This document shows, piece after piece, positions 1 to 6,098 of a DNA stretch of 17,133 nucleotides (position 1 is the stretch's first letter; the number at the start of each line of letters is the position of its first letter). This DNA comes from Chitinophagaceae bacterium. Lineage in GTDB: Bacteria > Bacteroidota > Bacteroidia > Chitinophagales > Chitinophagaceae. The notes beneath the pieces are model-generated. The model worked only from the letters and a program-made list of their open reading frames with translations. It did no database searches and was not told the origin of the DNA. The stretch is taken from positions 1-17,133 of the forward strand of contig JANXWM010000435.1 of the NCBI GenBank assembly GCA_025351145.1. Direction: 5' to 3'. Made by a program: the position numbers and the translations under genes.

Positions 1-861
1 TGTAAAGAAAGATTCAGGGCAACAGAAGCAAATGAAGTTTTTTATGAGCAGCTTGCAGACATCAGTAATCATCAAAAAACTTTACTTTCTCTGGAAATAA
101 TCTTGAAAGATGTAATTCTTAAAAACAGTAAAGAAAAAAGCACTGATTTAAATAAGTTAAAGCAGGAAGCTGATACCTATAGAAATAGATTGATTAATGC
201 TCAAAATATGATGTTGGATGGTTCTCTTGATACTGTTGATTATAACAATATTAGAGCCCGTTTAGAACCACAATTAAATAAATTGATCAGAGATATTGCT
301 TCAAGTGAAAGAACAGATCCCGAAGCAAATAAAATTATTGATTATGGATTCTATTATTTCCGAAACTTCGACAAACTCTTTCTGGATGCAGATTTGGAAG
401 AAAAACACCGGATTCTGGGTTCGACCTTCCCGGAAAAATTGGTTTTTGAAAATAAAAAAGTTCGAACCGCTAAAGATCAAGACATCATGTCGCTACTTCT
501 CAAAGCAGATAAGCGTTTCATAGAAATAAAAAAAGGACGGCTACATTTTTTTAGCCGTCCTTCCCAAAGAGTGGCCTCGCCAGGAATCGAACCTGGATCT
601 GGAGCTTCGGAAACTCTTATACTATCCCCGTCCGAACGGCGTTCAGCCGGGCGGGCATTGTACTATGAGCCCAACTTACTTTTTAAAAATCTTCTTCCAG
701 CAGATGATTTAAAGTATTTCTCTCTTTTAACGGCTTCTTCTCTTGTTTTGAATTCTTCTTTGTACACCAATTTGAAGGGAATATATGGTCGAATTGATTC
801 GGTCATTCCAGAATTATGTTGTTTCAATCTTTCCTCTAAATTTTCACAGTGCCCTTTGTAA
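1..861 (+). CDS. Serine recombinase, C-terminal part, reading on into a tRNA
   Basis: Partial; the gene begins before the window. The first in-window residues (CKERFRATEANEVF) look like the end of the zinc-ribbon and the start of the coiled-coil region of large serine recombinases, which integrate or excise DNA elements. A long helical charged stretch follows, then the family-typical tail FPEKLVFENKKVRTAK at about 430-475. The catalytic domain is outside the window. The native stop seems to be missing: after about position 530 the frame passes through a terminator hairpin (533-562), then antisense through a tRNA-Arg (residues GIEPGSGASETLIL) and a GIY-YIG gene before stopping at 859-861. The true protein probably ended near 530-570 in the ancestor. 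The stretch is visibly more AT-rich than the rest of the window. It is probably the end of an integrated element next to its tRNA target. The family call is good; the function of the long tail is doubtful. Confidence 0.75.
   Translation, partial: CKERFRATEANEVFYEQLADISNHQKTLLSLEIILKDVILKNSKEKSTDLNKLKQEADTYRNRLINAQNMMLDGSLDTVDYNNIRARLEPQLNKLIRDIASSERTDPEANKIIDYGFYYFRNFDKLFLDADLEEKHRILGSTFPEKLVFENKKVRTAKDQDIMSLLLKADKRFIEIKKGRLHFFSRPSQRVASPGIEPGSGASETLILSPSERRSAGRALYYEPNLLFKNLLPADDLKYFSLLTASSLVLNSSLYTNLKGIYGRIDSVIPELCCFNLSSKFSQCPL
533..562 (-). terminator. Intrinsic terminator of the tRNA-Arg array
   Basis: Perfect 11-bp stem (533-543 with 552-562) and an 8-nt loop. Read on the minus strand it is followed by seven or more T (the A run before 533), which makes it a minus-strand terminator 9 nt past the 3' end of the tRNA at 572. 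On the plus strand there is no T run, so it should not stop the recombinase transcript. Confidence 0.8.
572..672 (-). tRNA. tRNA-Arg(CCG) with a 29-nt D-loop insertion, probably non-functional
   Basis: This is a full-length tRNA scaffold of 72 nt plus a 29-nt insertion at 628-656. The anticodon loop TTCCGAA gives anticodon CCG (Arg, codon CGG). The T-arm is CCAGG-TTCGATT-CCTGG, the discriminator is A, and CCA is not encoded. The insertion lies between the two conserved D-loop G residues and is palindromic (CCCGTC and GAACG arms). The 5' acceptor strand is GGGCTCA instead of the GGCCTCG of the neighbouring copy, giving mismatches at 3:70 and 7:66. The T-stem differs from the intact copy at two base pairs, both compensated, so this copy evolved under tRNA selection before it was disturbed. 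Its first 10 nt are also the last codons of the GIY-YIG gene. It could be a pseudogene, or an att site altered by an element. Confidence 0.7.
628..656 (-). repeat. Palindromic insertion in tRNA D-loop, copy A
   Basis: A 29-nt GC-rich segment that is absent from the intact tRNA at 919-990. With the flanking C it forms a hairpin: outer arm CCCGTC/GCCGGG with one mismatch and inner arm GAACG/CGTTC around a central G. It differs by one base from copy B at 1031-1059. Confidence 0.85.
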
Positions 862-905
862 TAAAAATCATGATTCACACTTTTTATTACATAGACATAA
901 AACAT
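663..905 (-). CDS. Small GIY-YIG domain nuclease
   Basis: An 80-residue stand-alone GIY-YIG domain of the UvrC-N/YhbQ type. VYVIKS at residues 4-9 and FYYKG at 14-18 form the GIY and YIG strands (YKG replaces YIG). R26 in LEERLKQHN and E62 in KREKYFKS are in the positions of the catalytic arginine and the metal-binding glutamate. The family cuts DNA in homing, repair or restriction roles; no DNA-binding domain is added here. The start ATG is 13 nt past the 3' end of the intact tRNA-Arg (919). The stop TAG is formed by bases 8-10 of the next tRNA (663-665), so the gene is wedged between two tRNA copies and overlaps one by 10 nt. It is probably co-transcribed with the tRNAs. A homing or tRNA-parasitic role is inference. 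Confidence 0.85.
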   Translation of the reverse strand: MFYVYVIKSVNHDFYYKGHCENLEERLKQHNSGMTESIRPYIPFKLVYKEEFKTREEAVKREKYFKSSAGRRFLKSKLGS

Positions 906-918
906 AAATCATTTTTTG

Positions 919-990
919 TGGCCTCGTCAAGAATCGAACTTGAATCTGGAGCTTCGGAAACTCTTATACTATCCATTGTACTACGAGGCC
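919..990 (-). tRNA. tRNA-Arg(CCG), intact
   Basis: A 72-nt cloverleaf: acceptor GGCCTCG/CGAGGCC fully paired, D-arm GTAC-AATGGATA-GTAT, anticodon arm AGAGT-TTCCGAA-GCTCC with anticodon CCG, variable AGAT, T-arm TCAAG-TTCGATT-CTTGA and discriminator A. There is an A-C mismatch at 27:43 and a U-G pair at 31:39. CCA is not encoded. This is the only copy in the array without a D-loop insertion and with a complete acceptor stem, so it is the one most likely to be charged and used to read CGG codons. Confidence 0.93.
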
Positions 991-1023
991 AATATAATTT
1001 CAAATTTACTTTTAAGCTCTTTC

Positions 1024-1075
1024 ACTATCCCCGTCCGAACGGCGTTCAGACGGGCGGGCATTGTACTACGAGGCC
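1024..1075 (-). pseudogene. 5' fragment of tRNA-Arg(CCG) with D-loop insertion
   Basis: Bases 1075 down to 1060 are identical to the first 16 nt of the intact tRNA (acceptor, positions 8-9 and the start of the D-arm). The 29-nt palindrome (1031-1059) and the D-loop remainder GATAGT follow. After 1024 the sequence leaves the tRNA, so the anticodon arm, T-arm and 3' acceptor are absent. The intact copy starts 33 nt downstream on the same strand. With the copy at 572-672 this makes a direct repeat of about 52 nt that brackets the intact tRNA and the GIY-YIG gene. Confidence 0.85.
1031..1059 (-). repeat. Palindromic insertion in tRNA D-loop, copy B
   Basis: The same 29-nt element as 628-656, with one base different, in the same D-loop position. 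Here the outer arm CCCGTC/GACGGG is fully paired, followed by one mismatch and a GAACG/CGTTC inner arm. Confidence 0.85.
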
Positions 1076-1099
1076 TGCAAAATGTAAACTGAAGCGGTA

Positions 1100-1693
1100 T
1101 CAATGTGCGAATTTCACAATATTACTTCCAAAGATCTTCACCGCTATCGCGATCAAAATTACGCCAAAAAATTTACGGACTACCGCAAGCCCATTAGGCC
1201 CCAAAGCCTTTTCTATCCACTTTAGTGATTTCAGTACCAGGTAAATAACAATACAGTTGATCAATATGCCGATCAAAATATTCACATCACCATAGTTTGC
1301 TTTTAAACTCATGATGGTAGTGAGTGTTCCGCTGCCTGCAATGATGGGGAATGCAATGGGTACCACGCTGCCGCTCTTGGCATTCTTATCGGGCTTAAAG
1401 AATTCTGCTCCCAATACCATTTCCAATCCAAGGATAAAGATCACGATGCTTCCGGCTACGGCAAAGGATTTAACATCGAGCCCAAGCAGTTTTAAAAATT
1501 CTTTCCCAAGAAACAAGAATAAGATCATCAATGCAGCTGATACCAGTGTTGCTTGCATTGACCTGATATTACCACCGAATTTCTCTTTCAGTGATACCAA
1601 TATGGGTATGGAACCCAGCATATCGATCACCGCAAACAATGTAAAAGATACCGTAACGATCTCTTTAAGCGCTATTCCTCCGAAATCAAACAT
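1100..1693 (-). CDS. MarC-family integral membrane protein
   Basis: A protein of 197 residues, the usual length for the MarC/UPF0056 family. The N-terminus (about residues 9-30, FTLFAVIDMLGSIPILVSL) carries the family signature with the DxxGSIP motif. About six hydrophobic segments follow, with a second family-typical stretch PIAFPIIAGSGTLTTIMSL near 112-130. The family is placed in the cytoplasmic membrane; the old link to multiple antibiotic resistance was withdrawn and the transported substrate is unknown. The start ATG overlaps the end of the CWC gene by 8 nt, which suggests translational coupling, and makes this the last gene of the riboswitch operon. No terminator is visible before the tRNA fragment 24 nt downstream. 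Confidence 0.9.
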   Translation of the reverse strand: MFDFGGIALKEIVTVSFTLFAVIDMLGSIPILVSLKEKFGGNIRSMQATLVSAALMILFLFLGKEFLKLLGLDVKSFAVAGSIVIFILGLEMVLGAEFFKPDKNAKSGSVVPIAFPIIAGSGTLTTIMSLKANYGDVNILIGILINCIVIYLVLKSLKWIEKALGPNGLAVVRKFFGVILIAIAVKIFGSNIVKFAH

Positions 1694-1919
1694 TATCTGC
1701 TGTTTTTTGCAAAGGTAATTGCTTTAGTTGTATAGCGAATTCATTTTTAACATCCACAAGACAAACACTGCATAAACAATCTGAATATTTTTCCGCAACC
1801 CAACGCTTTTCTTCCTCCGTAAAAATAATTCCAAAACACTGACATTGGGTAATATTGCCCGGCTTGCATTCAAACAAGCCATTGCAGCGCGGGCAATATT
1901 TTTCTTCGTGTTTACACAT
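1686..1919 (-). CDS. Cysteine-rich CWC-type small protein
   Basis: A protein of 77 residues with nine cysteines: C2, C9, C12, C18, C26, C28, C48, C50 and C53. The CPRC-x5-C-x7-CQC spacing matches the cysteine-rich CWC family (PF14375), small proteins of unknown function that probably bind zinc or another metal. There is no signal peptide, so it should be cytosolic. It starts 2 nt after the btuB stop codon and ends inside the MarC start region, so it is the middle gene of a tightly packed operon. A metal role is inferred from the cysteine pattern only. Confidence 0.75.
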   Translation of the reverse strand: MCKHEEKYCPRCNGLFECKPGNITQCQCFGIIFTEEEKRWVAEKYSDCLCSVCLVDVKNEFAIQLKQLPLQKTADNV

Positions 1920-1921
1920 GC

Positions 1922-3874
1922 TTAAAAATTAAACCGCGCCCCTGCAGTTGCATTAAATCCCATGGTATTAAAGCCATAAGATTCGGTATACTTCGCATCC
2001 GTGATGTTATGCAGGTCAGCGAAGAGTTTTAATTTATTTTTCAATACAGCATATTGAACATACATATTCCATAATACATAACTCTTCAGGTCAACCTTTA
2101 CCTGGTTAAAGAAAGCATCATAAGTGATATCCGTTCTTTTACCTACTGCATTCAGCCCGGTGCCCACATACAATTGTTTAGTGATATTGCTGCCCAGGTT
2201 AAACCCAAAACTGCTCTTGGGCCTGCGGATAAGATTAAAATAGGTTGTATCCTTTCCGTTATTCTTAGTGGTGATATTCCCGTCGGTATAGGTATAGAAT
2301 AATTTCAGTGACATTGTTTTACACAACTGTATTGATGATTCCAGCTCTATGCCATGATCTTTTTGTTTGTCCTGGTTAATGTACTTCGATTGATAAGTAT
2401 TCGGGTCGAAGAAAAAAGCAATAACGTCTTTTACCGAACGGTTAAAATAGGTAATGCGGCCGCTGGCTTTATTATTCTTTGTAAAATACTGCACACCGGT
2501 TTCAAAACTGATGGCGGTTTCGGGATCTAATTTCTTATTCCCATACTCCGAGTATAGTTGATACAGCGTTGGTGTTTTATAGCCGGATGAGATATTCATA
2601 AAAAATTTCCATTGTTCCTGTAAAAGAAAAGAGGGGTTAAAATTAAAAACAAAATTACTTCCGTAAGTAGAGTGATGATTGAAACGCCCACCCAGCTCAG
2701 CATTGAAGCCTGCCTTGGTATTCAGCACCATGGCAGCATACACGCCTAACTGGTTTTGTTTAAGGCTGTCTTTCCCCAGCGGTTTTGGGTCGTAAGGGCT
2801 GAGAGAAGTGTATGCCTGGTCGCTGTTGGAACTCCGCAGGTCAACCCCTGCAGTTAGTTTGGCATATTGTGTAAATGGGTACACGATGTATGCATCTGCA
2901 AAATGCTCGCGGCCCTTATAAGTTCCTTTACTGTATATCGAATAGCCATTACGGCTTTTAACCGAATCATCAATGTATTCCCTGTTCGTATTATTGTAAT
3001 TATATAATACATGCAGTTTTCCCTTCCCCAGGTTAAATTCATTGCTGAGTCCTGCCTGGAAGTTATCGGAAGTATAAGTATAATCCAGTTCGTCTGTGAA
3101 TGCTCCCTGGTCAATATTGCCATTGAATTTCGTGTAGCGGATATAGGGTTGGATGCTTATCGTACTGGTTGGATGAAACCCAAGAGATACATAGATACTG
3201 TTTTGATCGTTCCCGTCCTTATCAGTTGTATGTGGTTTGGTAATGGTATCCGTTGCTTCATTGATACCTGCGGTCTTATAATAAGTATAGCCCAGGTTGT
3301 AATCAAATTTACCACGCTTGCCACCTATACCAACATTTGCATGCAGTGTATTATAGCTTCCGTAGGCTAGCATACCGGTAAGGCCTAAAGGCTTTTTATT
3401 TTCCTTTCTTGTTATGATATTTATTACGCCCGCAATGGCGTCACTGCCATACAATGTTGACTGGCTTCCTTTTAAAATTTCAACGCGTTCTATATTATCG
3501 ATGGGCAGCAGGCGTATATCAAAATTGCTACCAATACCCGATGGGTCATATACCGGCACACCGTCAATAGTAATTAAAGTGTGGTCTACTTTTGCACCAC
3601 GCAGGTAAACACTTTTATCCTTTCCCGGATTACTGGTGGCGCCGTTCACATAAAGCCCTGCCTGTTCTGTCAATACCTGTGCCAGGTCTTTACCTCCGCT
3701 CTTCTCCAACTGCTCACGGGTAATTACTACAACTACCTTGCCGGTTAAAGATGTTTTGTTAGGGAATTTGTTGGCGGTTACAAAAACTTCATTGAGTTTT
3801 TTTGCGCTGTCTTGTTGCGCTGATAGCTGGTTGCTGATAAGTACAGCAGCCGCAATAAAAATTTTCTTTTTCAT
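1922..3874 (-). CDS. btuB: TonB-dependent cobalamin receptor (BtuB-like)
   Basis: A protein of 650 residues that should import vitamin B12 or related corrinoids across the outer membrane, powered by TonB-ExbB-ExbD. Residues 1-19 are a signal peptide (MKKKIFIAAAVLISNQLSAQ) and LNEVFVTA at about 27-34 is a TonB-box-like segment. The plug covers about 40-155, with LRGAKVDHTLITIDGVPV, the VEILKGSQSTLYGSDAIAGVINI signature (in two parts here) and a 22-strand barrel after it, ending in F as expected for an outer-membrane barrel. Length is close to that of E. coli BtuB. The gene is preceded by a cobalamin riboswitch, which supports the substrate directly. It is followed within 2 nt by the CWC gene. 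Cobinamide or another corrinoid remains possible. Confidence 0.88.
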   Translation of the reverse strand: MKKKIFIAAAVLISNQLSAQQDSAKKLNEVFVTANKFPNKTSLTGKVVVVITREQLEKSGGKDLAQVLTEQAGLYVNGATSNPGKDKSVYLRGAKVDHTLITIDGVPVYDPSGIGSNFDIRLLPIDNIERVEILKGSQSTLYGSDAIAGVINIITRKENKKPLGLTGMLAYGSYNTLHANVGIGGKRGKFDYNLGYTYYKTAGINEATDTITKPHTTDKDGNDQNSIYVSLGFHPTSTISIQPYIRYTKFNGNIDQGAFTDELDYTYTSDNFQAGLSNEFNLGKGKLHVLYNYNNTNREYIDDSVKSRNGYSIYSKGTYKGREHFADAYIVYPFTQYAKLTAGVDLRSSNSDQAYTSLSPYDPKPLGKDSLKQNQLGVYAAMVLNTKAGFNAELGGRFNHHSTYGSNFVFNFNPSFLLQEQWKFFMNISSGYKTPTLYQLYSEYGNKKLDPETAISFETGVQYFTKNNKASGRITYFNRSVKDVIAFFFDPNTYQSKYINQDKQKDHGIELESSIQLCKTMSLKLFYTYTDGNITTKNNGKDTTYFNLIRRPKSSFGFNLGSNITKQLYVGTGLNAVGKRTDITYDAFFNQVKVDLKSYVLWNMYVQYAVLKNKLKLFADLHNITDAKYTESYGFNTMGFNATAGARFNF

Positions 3875-3984
3875 TTTTGAAAAGATTTTTTTTGTGACTG
3901 CTTCCTGGAAAAAAAGTGTTAGAAATATACTACTTCGCTAAAGCTGTGTAGTACTAAGTAAAAGCCGTTGAGCCATTACATTTC

Positions 3985-4216
3985 CTGCCTTTCACCCGAA
4001 AGCTTAAATGATTGTTATGCAGATCAGGCAGGTCTTCTGGCTTAGGCTTTTACCTTCCCATCTCGCCTTAAGCTAGACAGTGGTTGTAGAATTTTGCTCT
4101 TCAAAGCCCCTCTTTGGAGGGGTTTGGGGAGGCCCTTACAGCTACGGGGATAGCGTCAGATTTTGACTGACTTCCCTTTTAATCCCGAATTGAAATCGGA
4201 AACCAAATCTGTTGCA
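3985..4216 (-). ncRNA. Cobalamin riboswitch
   Basis: Read on the minus strand, the class I cobalamin aptamer landmarks appear in order: a CCGA/TCGG hairpin, AAAAGGGAAG (near 4172), AAAATCTGA, the GCTA-loop-TAGC hairpin with CCCCG in the loop (4141-4154) and CTGTAA. Then come CCACTG (4078-4083), TGGGAAGG (4053-4060) and the B12 box GCCAGAAGACCTGCC (4027-4041). The hairpin at 3989-4002 shows CGGG in its loop, complementary to the CCCG of the 4141-4154 loop, which fits the L5-L13 kissing interaction. The btuB start is about 110 nt further on. Effector binding should reduce btuB operon expression. The arm between CTGTAA and CCACTG carries an inserted-looking hairpin (4099-4134). Confidence 0.93.
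4099..4134. repeat. CCCCTC/GAGGGG hairpin repeat inside the riboswitch
   Basis: Perfect 6-bp stem (4107-4112 with 4117-4122), loop TTTG, flanked by GGGG and AAA/TTT runs. It resembles the short GC-box intergenic hairpins common in Bacteroidota genomes and sits in a variable peripheral arm of the aptamer, outside the conserved core. Confidence 0.55.
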
Positions 4217-4373
4217 AAAATGGAGGATTAATGCGAAAGAAAAAAGAAAATATTTTCCGTGATCTACACGCGCTAAACGAAATCGAACTGTACTGCCCTA
4301 ATTTCAAACGAAGTCGGGAAATAGCGATCAACTGAATTTTGTTACCAGCATTTGTTCTTTACTCACCATCGTT

Positions 4374-4390
4374 GCGTCGCACTCTTGTGC
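4374..4390 (+). repeat. REP-like palindrome, copy 1
   Basis: GCGTCGCACTCTTGTGC contains the hairpin GCAC-TCTT-GTGC. It matches 16 of 17 bases of the inverse complement of 10304-10320. It lies in the spacer between the CEICGC outer-membrane protein gene and the btuB leader. The rest of 4217-4422 shows no other clear feature. Confidence 0.6.
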
Positions 4391-4422
4391 CATATACCAA
4401 TGCTCATCGAAAATAGTTTGAA

Positions 4423-5334
4423 TCATAATGAGAATGTCACATGCATCATCCCCTTCATTTTCATTTCAGTCTGGCCATTTGCAAAATTTTGGCTAATTGG
4501 TAATTGCATATTTGCACCTACAGTAAATTTCTTAAAGCTCAGTTCTGCACCTGCAGTTGTGGCCAATAAATGACCGCCGGTTTGTAATACTGTTATTTTT
4601 TGTAAAGTATTAACAGCCGTAGTTTCATAATTGATACCAAGATTGGGTGTAATGCCAATATTTCCTTTTTTTATTGCATAATACACAAATGAATTGGCAG
4701 AAAATTTATTGCCAAATGAATACTTGTCCTTATTAGTTGTATTTATTTTATAAGAAGCACTGCTGTTGATGCCAACTTTATTGATCCGTATATTATACAT
4801 GGTGTTCAGCATAAAATCTGTACTAGCAGTGCCTGTTTGTGTATTGGCAACAGCTACCAGCGCAGGATCGGTAGCATCAACATTGAATTTTCCTGTCGGT
4901 AATTTAATGCCTGCACCAACCCACAGCTGTTGAGCAAAACTGTTATCATTTCTCGTAATAGTTGTCTTATCAAATATCTTGTAGTTGGCCATCACAGCAA
5001 TATCGCCAATGCCCTGGTTATTGGTAACGCCATCATCCGAAACCTGGTGAATATAATTGTAGGGTAACAAGGCAAGTACCTGCCATTTTTTGCCAATGTT
5101 CCAACCAGCCCATAATTCTATTGTTTTATAATAATCCCTGCTGAACTGTGTAGGGTCATCCGCAATAATGGTATGAAAATTCCGTACCTGGTAACGGATA
5201 CCAAAAAACTTATGGCTGAATTGAGGCAACATGCCGATATAATAATTGCCTAATCCGCAGCCGCAGATCTCGCAGGCACGCACAGTGTTCAATACAAGCA
5301 ACGACATAGCGGTTGCTATAAGGTATTTTTTCAT
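4423..5334 (-). CDS. Outer-membrane beta-barrel protein with CEICGC N-terminus
   Basis: A protein of 303 residues. Residues 1-20 are a signal peptide; the mature protein starts CEICGCGLGNYYIGMLPQF, with C21, C24 and C26 exposed at the N-terminus. The rest is alternating beta-strand sequence rich in aromatic and small residues, ending HVTFSL, typical of an outer-membrane barrel of the group often annotated as transporter or MetA-pathway-like. The cysteine cluster suggests binding of a soft metal such as copper, zinc or cobalt. C21 could instead be a lipid anchor, but VRAC is a poor lipobox. It lies upstream of the btuB riboswitch on the same strand and 151 nt downstream of the CCCHGKC protein gene. 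Barrel and signal peptide are clear; substrate is unknown. Confidence 0.65.
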   Translation of the reverse strand: MKKYLIATAMSLLVLNTVRACEICGCGLGNYYIGMLPQFSHKFFGIRYQVRNFHTIIADDPTQFSRDYYKTIELWAGWNIGKKWQVLALLPYNYIHQVSDDGVTNNQGIGDIAVMANYKIFDKTTITRNDNSFAQQLWVGAGIKLPTGKFNVDATDPALVAVANTQTGTASTDFMLNTMYNIRINKVGINSSASYKINTTNKDKYSFGNKFSANSFVYYAIKKGNIGITPNLGINYETTAVNTLQKITVLQTGGHLLATTAGAELSFKKFTVGANMQLPISQNFANGQTEMKMKGMMHVTFSL

Positions 5335-5485
5335 AAAGAAAGTTATTGAATGAAAAATTTAATTATGGAAAGTCACAAAGCCATTTGGCCAATAAGTCAT
5401 TAAAGGATACTTGAATGATCAGTGGCCTAATTATAAATGACTAAACGCTGATGATAAAGATCAGGCTTATTTAAGAAGCCCTCTT

Positions 5486-5872
5486 TTACACTTGCGGGGG
5501 GCGAAATAAAGCGTCATAGTGAGCATGAGGAGTGAAACAGGAATCATAAATAAAATATTTATTTCCTGTGTACGCTATAAAATGAATGTTCGGGTATTTT
5601 CTTTCCTGTGCAAAAAATAAAACTTCAGTTCCGTCTTTTTTTGAATTGCTATTAGGAGCATTCTCTTCCTTATCATTCTTAGCCAGCTGCTTTTTCAAAA
5701 AGCATTTGCCATGGCAGCAACATTTGGGCTTATTCCTGTTCTCACAGAGGTTTTTTGCAATATACTCCCTGTTAAGGTTGTACTGCAATACCACCAGGAA
5801 ACGGCTAAAACTTTGTGCCAGCAAGGCTAATAATAATATTGATACCGAAAGGGCTTTCATCGTATGCTGCAA
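5486..5872 (-). CDS. Small membrane-anchored protein with CCCHGKC cysteine cluster
   Basis: A protein of 128 residues; a start at the second Met (5858-5860) would give 124. Residues 5-30 form one hydrophobic segment (signal anchor or signal peptide). The NLNREYIAKNLCENRNKPK stretch follows, then C51-C52-C53-H-G-K-C57 with C43 nearby. A charged linker (KKQLAKNDKEENAPNSNSKKD) leads to a C-terminal part rich in His, Tyr and Phe. I recognise this as a conserved Bacteroidota hypothetical family without a firm name. The cysteine and histidine pattern suggests metal binding at the periplasmic face, but no function is established. It probably belongs with the CEICGC protein downstream. Confidence 0.7.
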   Translation of the reverse strand: MQHTMKALSVSILLLALLAQSFSRFLVVLQYNLNREYIAKNLCENRNKPKCCCHGKCFLKKQLAKNDKEENAPNSNSKKDGTEVLFFAQERKYPNIHFIAYTGNKYFIYDSCFTPHAHYDALFRPPQV

Positions 5873-6029
5873 GTTGCAAAAATATGGCCGTTAGCTTTAT
5901 GACCCAAATCATATAGACGCCTGTTTTTTCTTTTTCCTTCGTTTTAATATTATAAATTATCAACGTATTATGCTATTAATTTTTTAAGAGATACTATTAA
6001 ACCGTAGCCTGTTTTCAATGATCTTATTT

Positions 6030-6057
6030 TTTCTTTTTTGCTTGTCCAAAAAAGAAA
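6030..6057. repeat. Perfect 11-bp A/T-rich inverted repeat
   Basis: TTTCTTTTTTG and CAAAAAAGAAA surround the 6-nt loop CTTGTC. Runs of T and A flank both sides, so the structure could end transcription in either direction. The motif resembles a recurrent intergenic sequence of Bacteroidota; that resemblance is from memory. Confidence 0.55.
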
Positions 6058-6058
6058 C

Positions 6059-6098
6059 AAAAAAAGACCCCCAGGAAAGATTACTGCCTTTTCCTGGG
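6059..6098 (-). terminator. Terminator-like hairpin facing minus
   Basis: The 9-bp stem CCCAGGAAA/TTTCCTGGG (6070-6078 with 6090-6098) is followed on the minus strand by a T-rich tract (the A run at 6059-6065). No minus-strand gene lies just upstream of it, so what it terminates is unclear. Confidence 0.5.

Noticed and set aside
628..656. Group I intron in the tRNA
   Set aside because: Much too short, no intron core, and the position is the D-loop rather than the anticodon loop.
628..1059. CRISPR repeat reading of the two 29-nt palindromes
   Set aside because: Only two copies, about 375 nt apart, both inside tRNA D-loops, with genes between them and no spacers.
849..1244. Plus-strand ORF of 131 residues across the tRNA array
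   Set aside because: Its sequence is a translation of antisense tRNA and of the antisense MarC gene; no start signal or family.
3875..3965. Possible 7-bp hairpin between riboswitch and btuB start as a terminator
   Set aside because: The stem is weak, has a long loop and the T run is displaced, so I do not call an expression platform from it.
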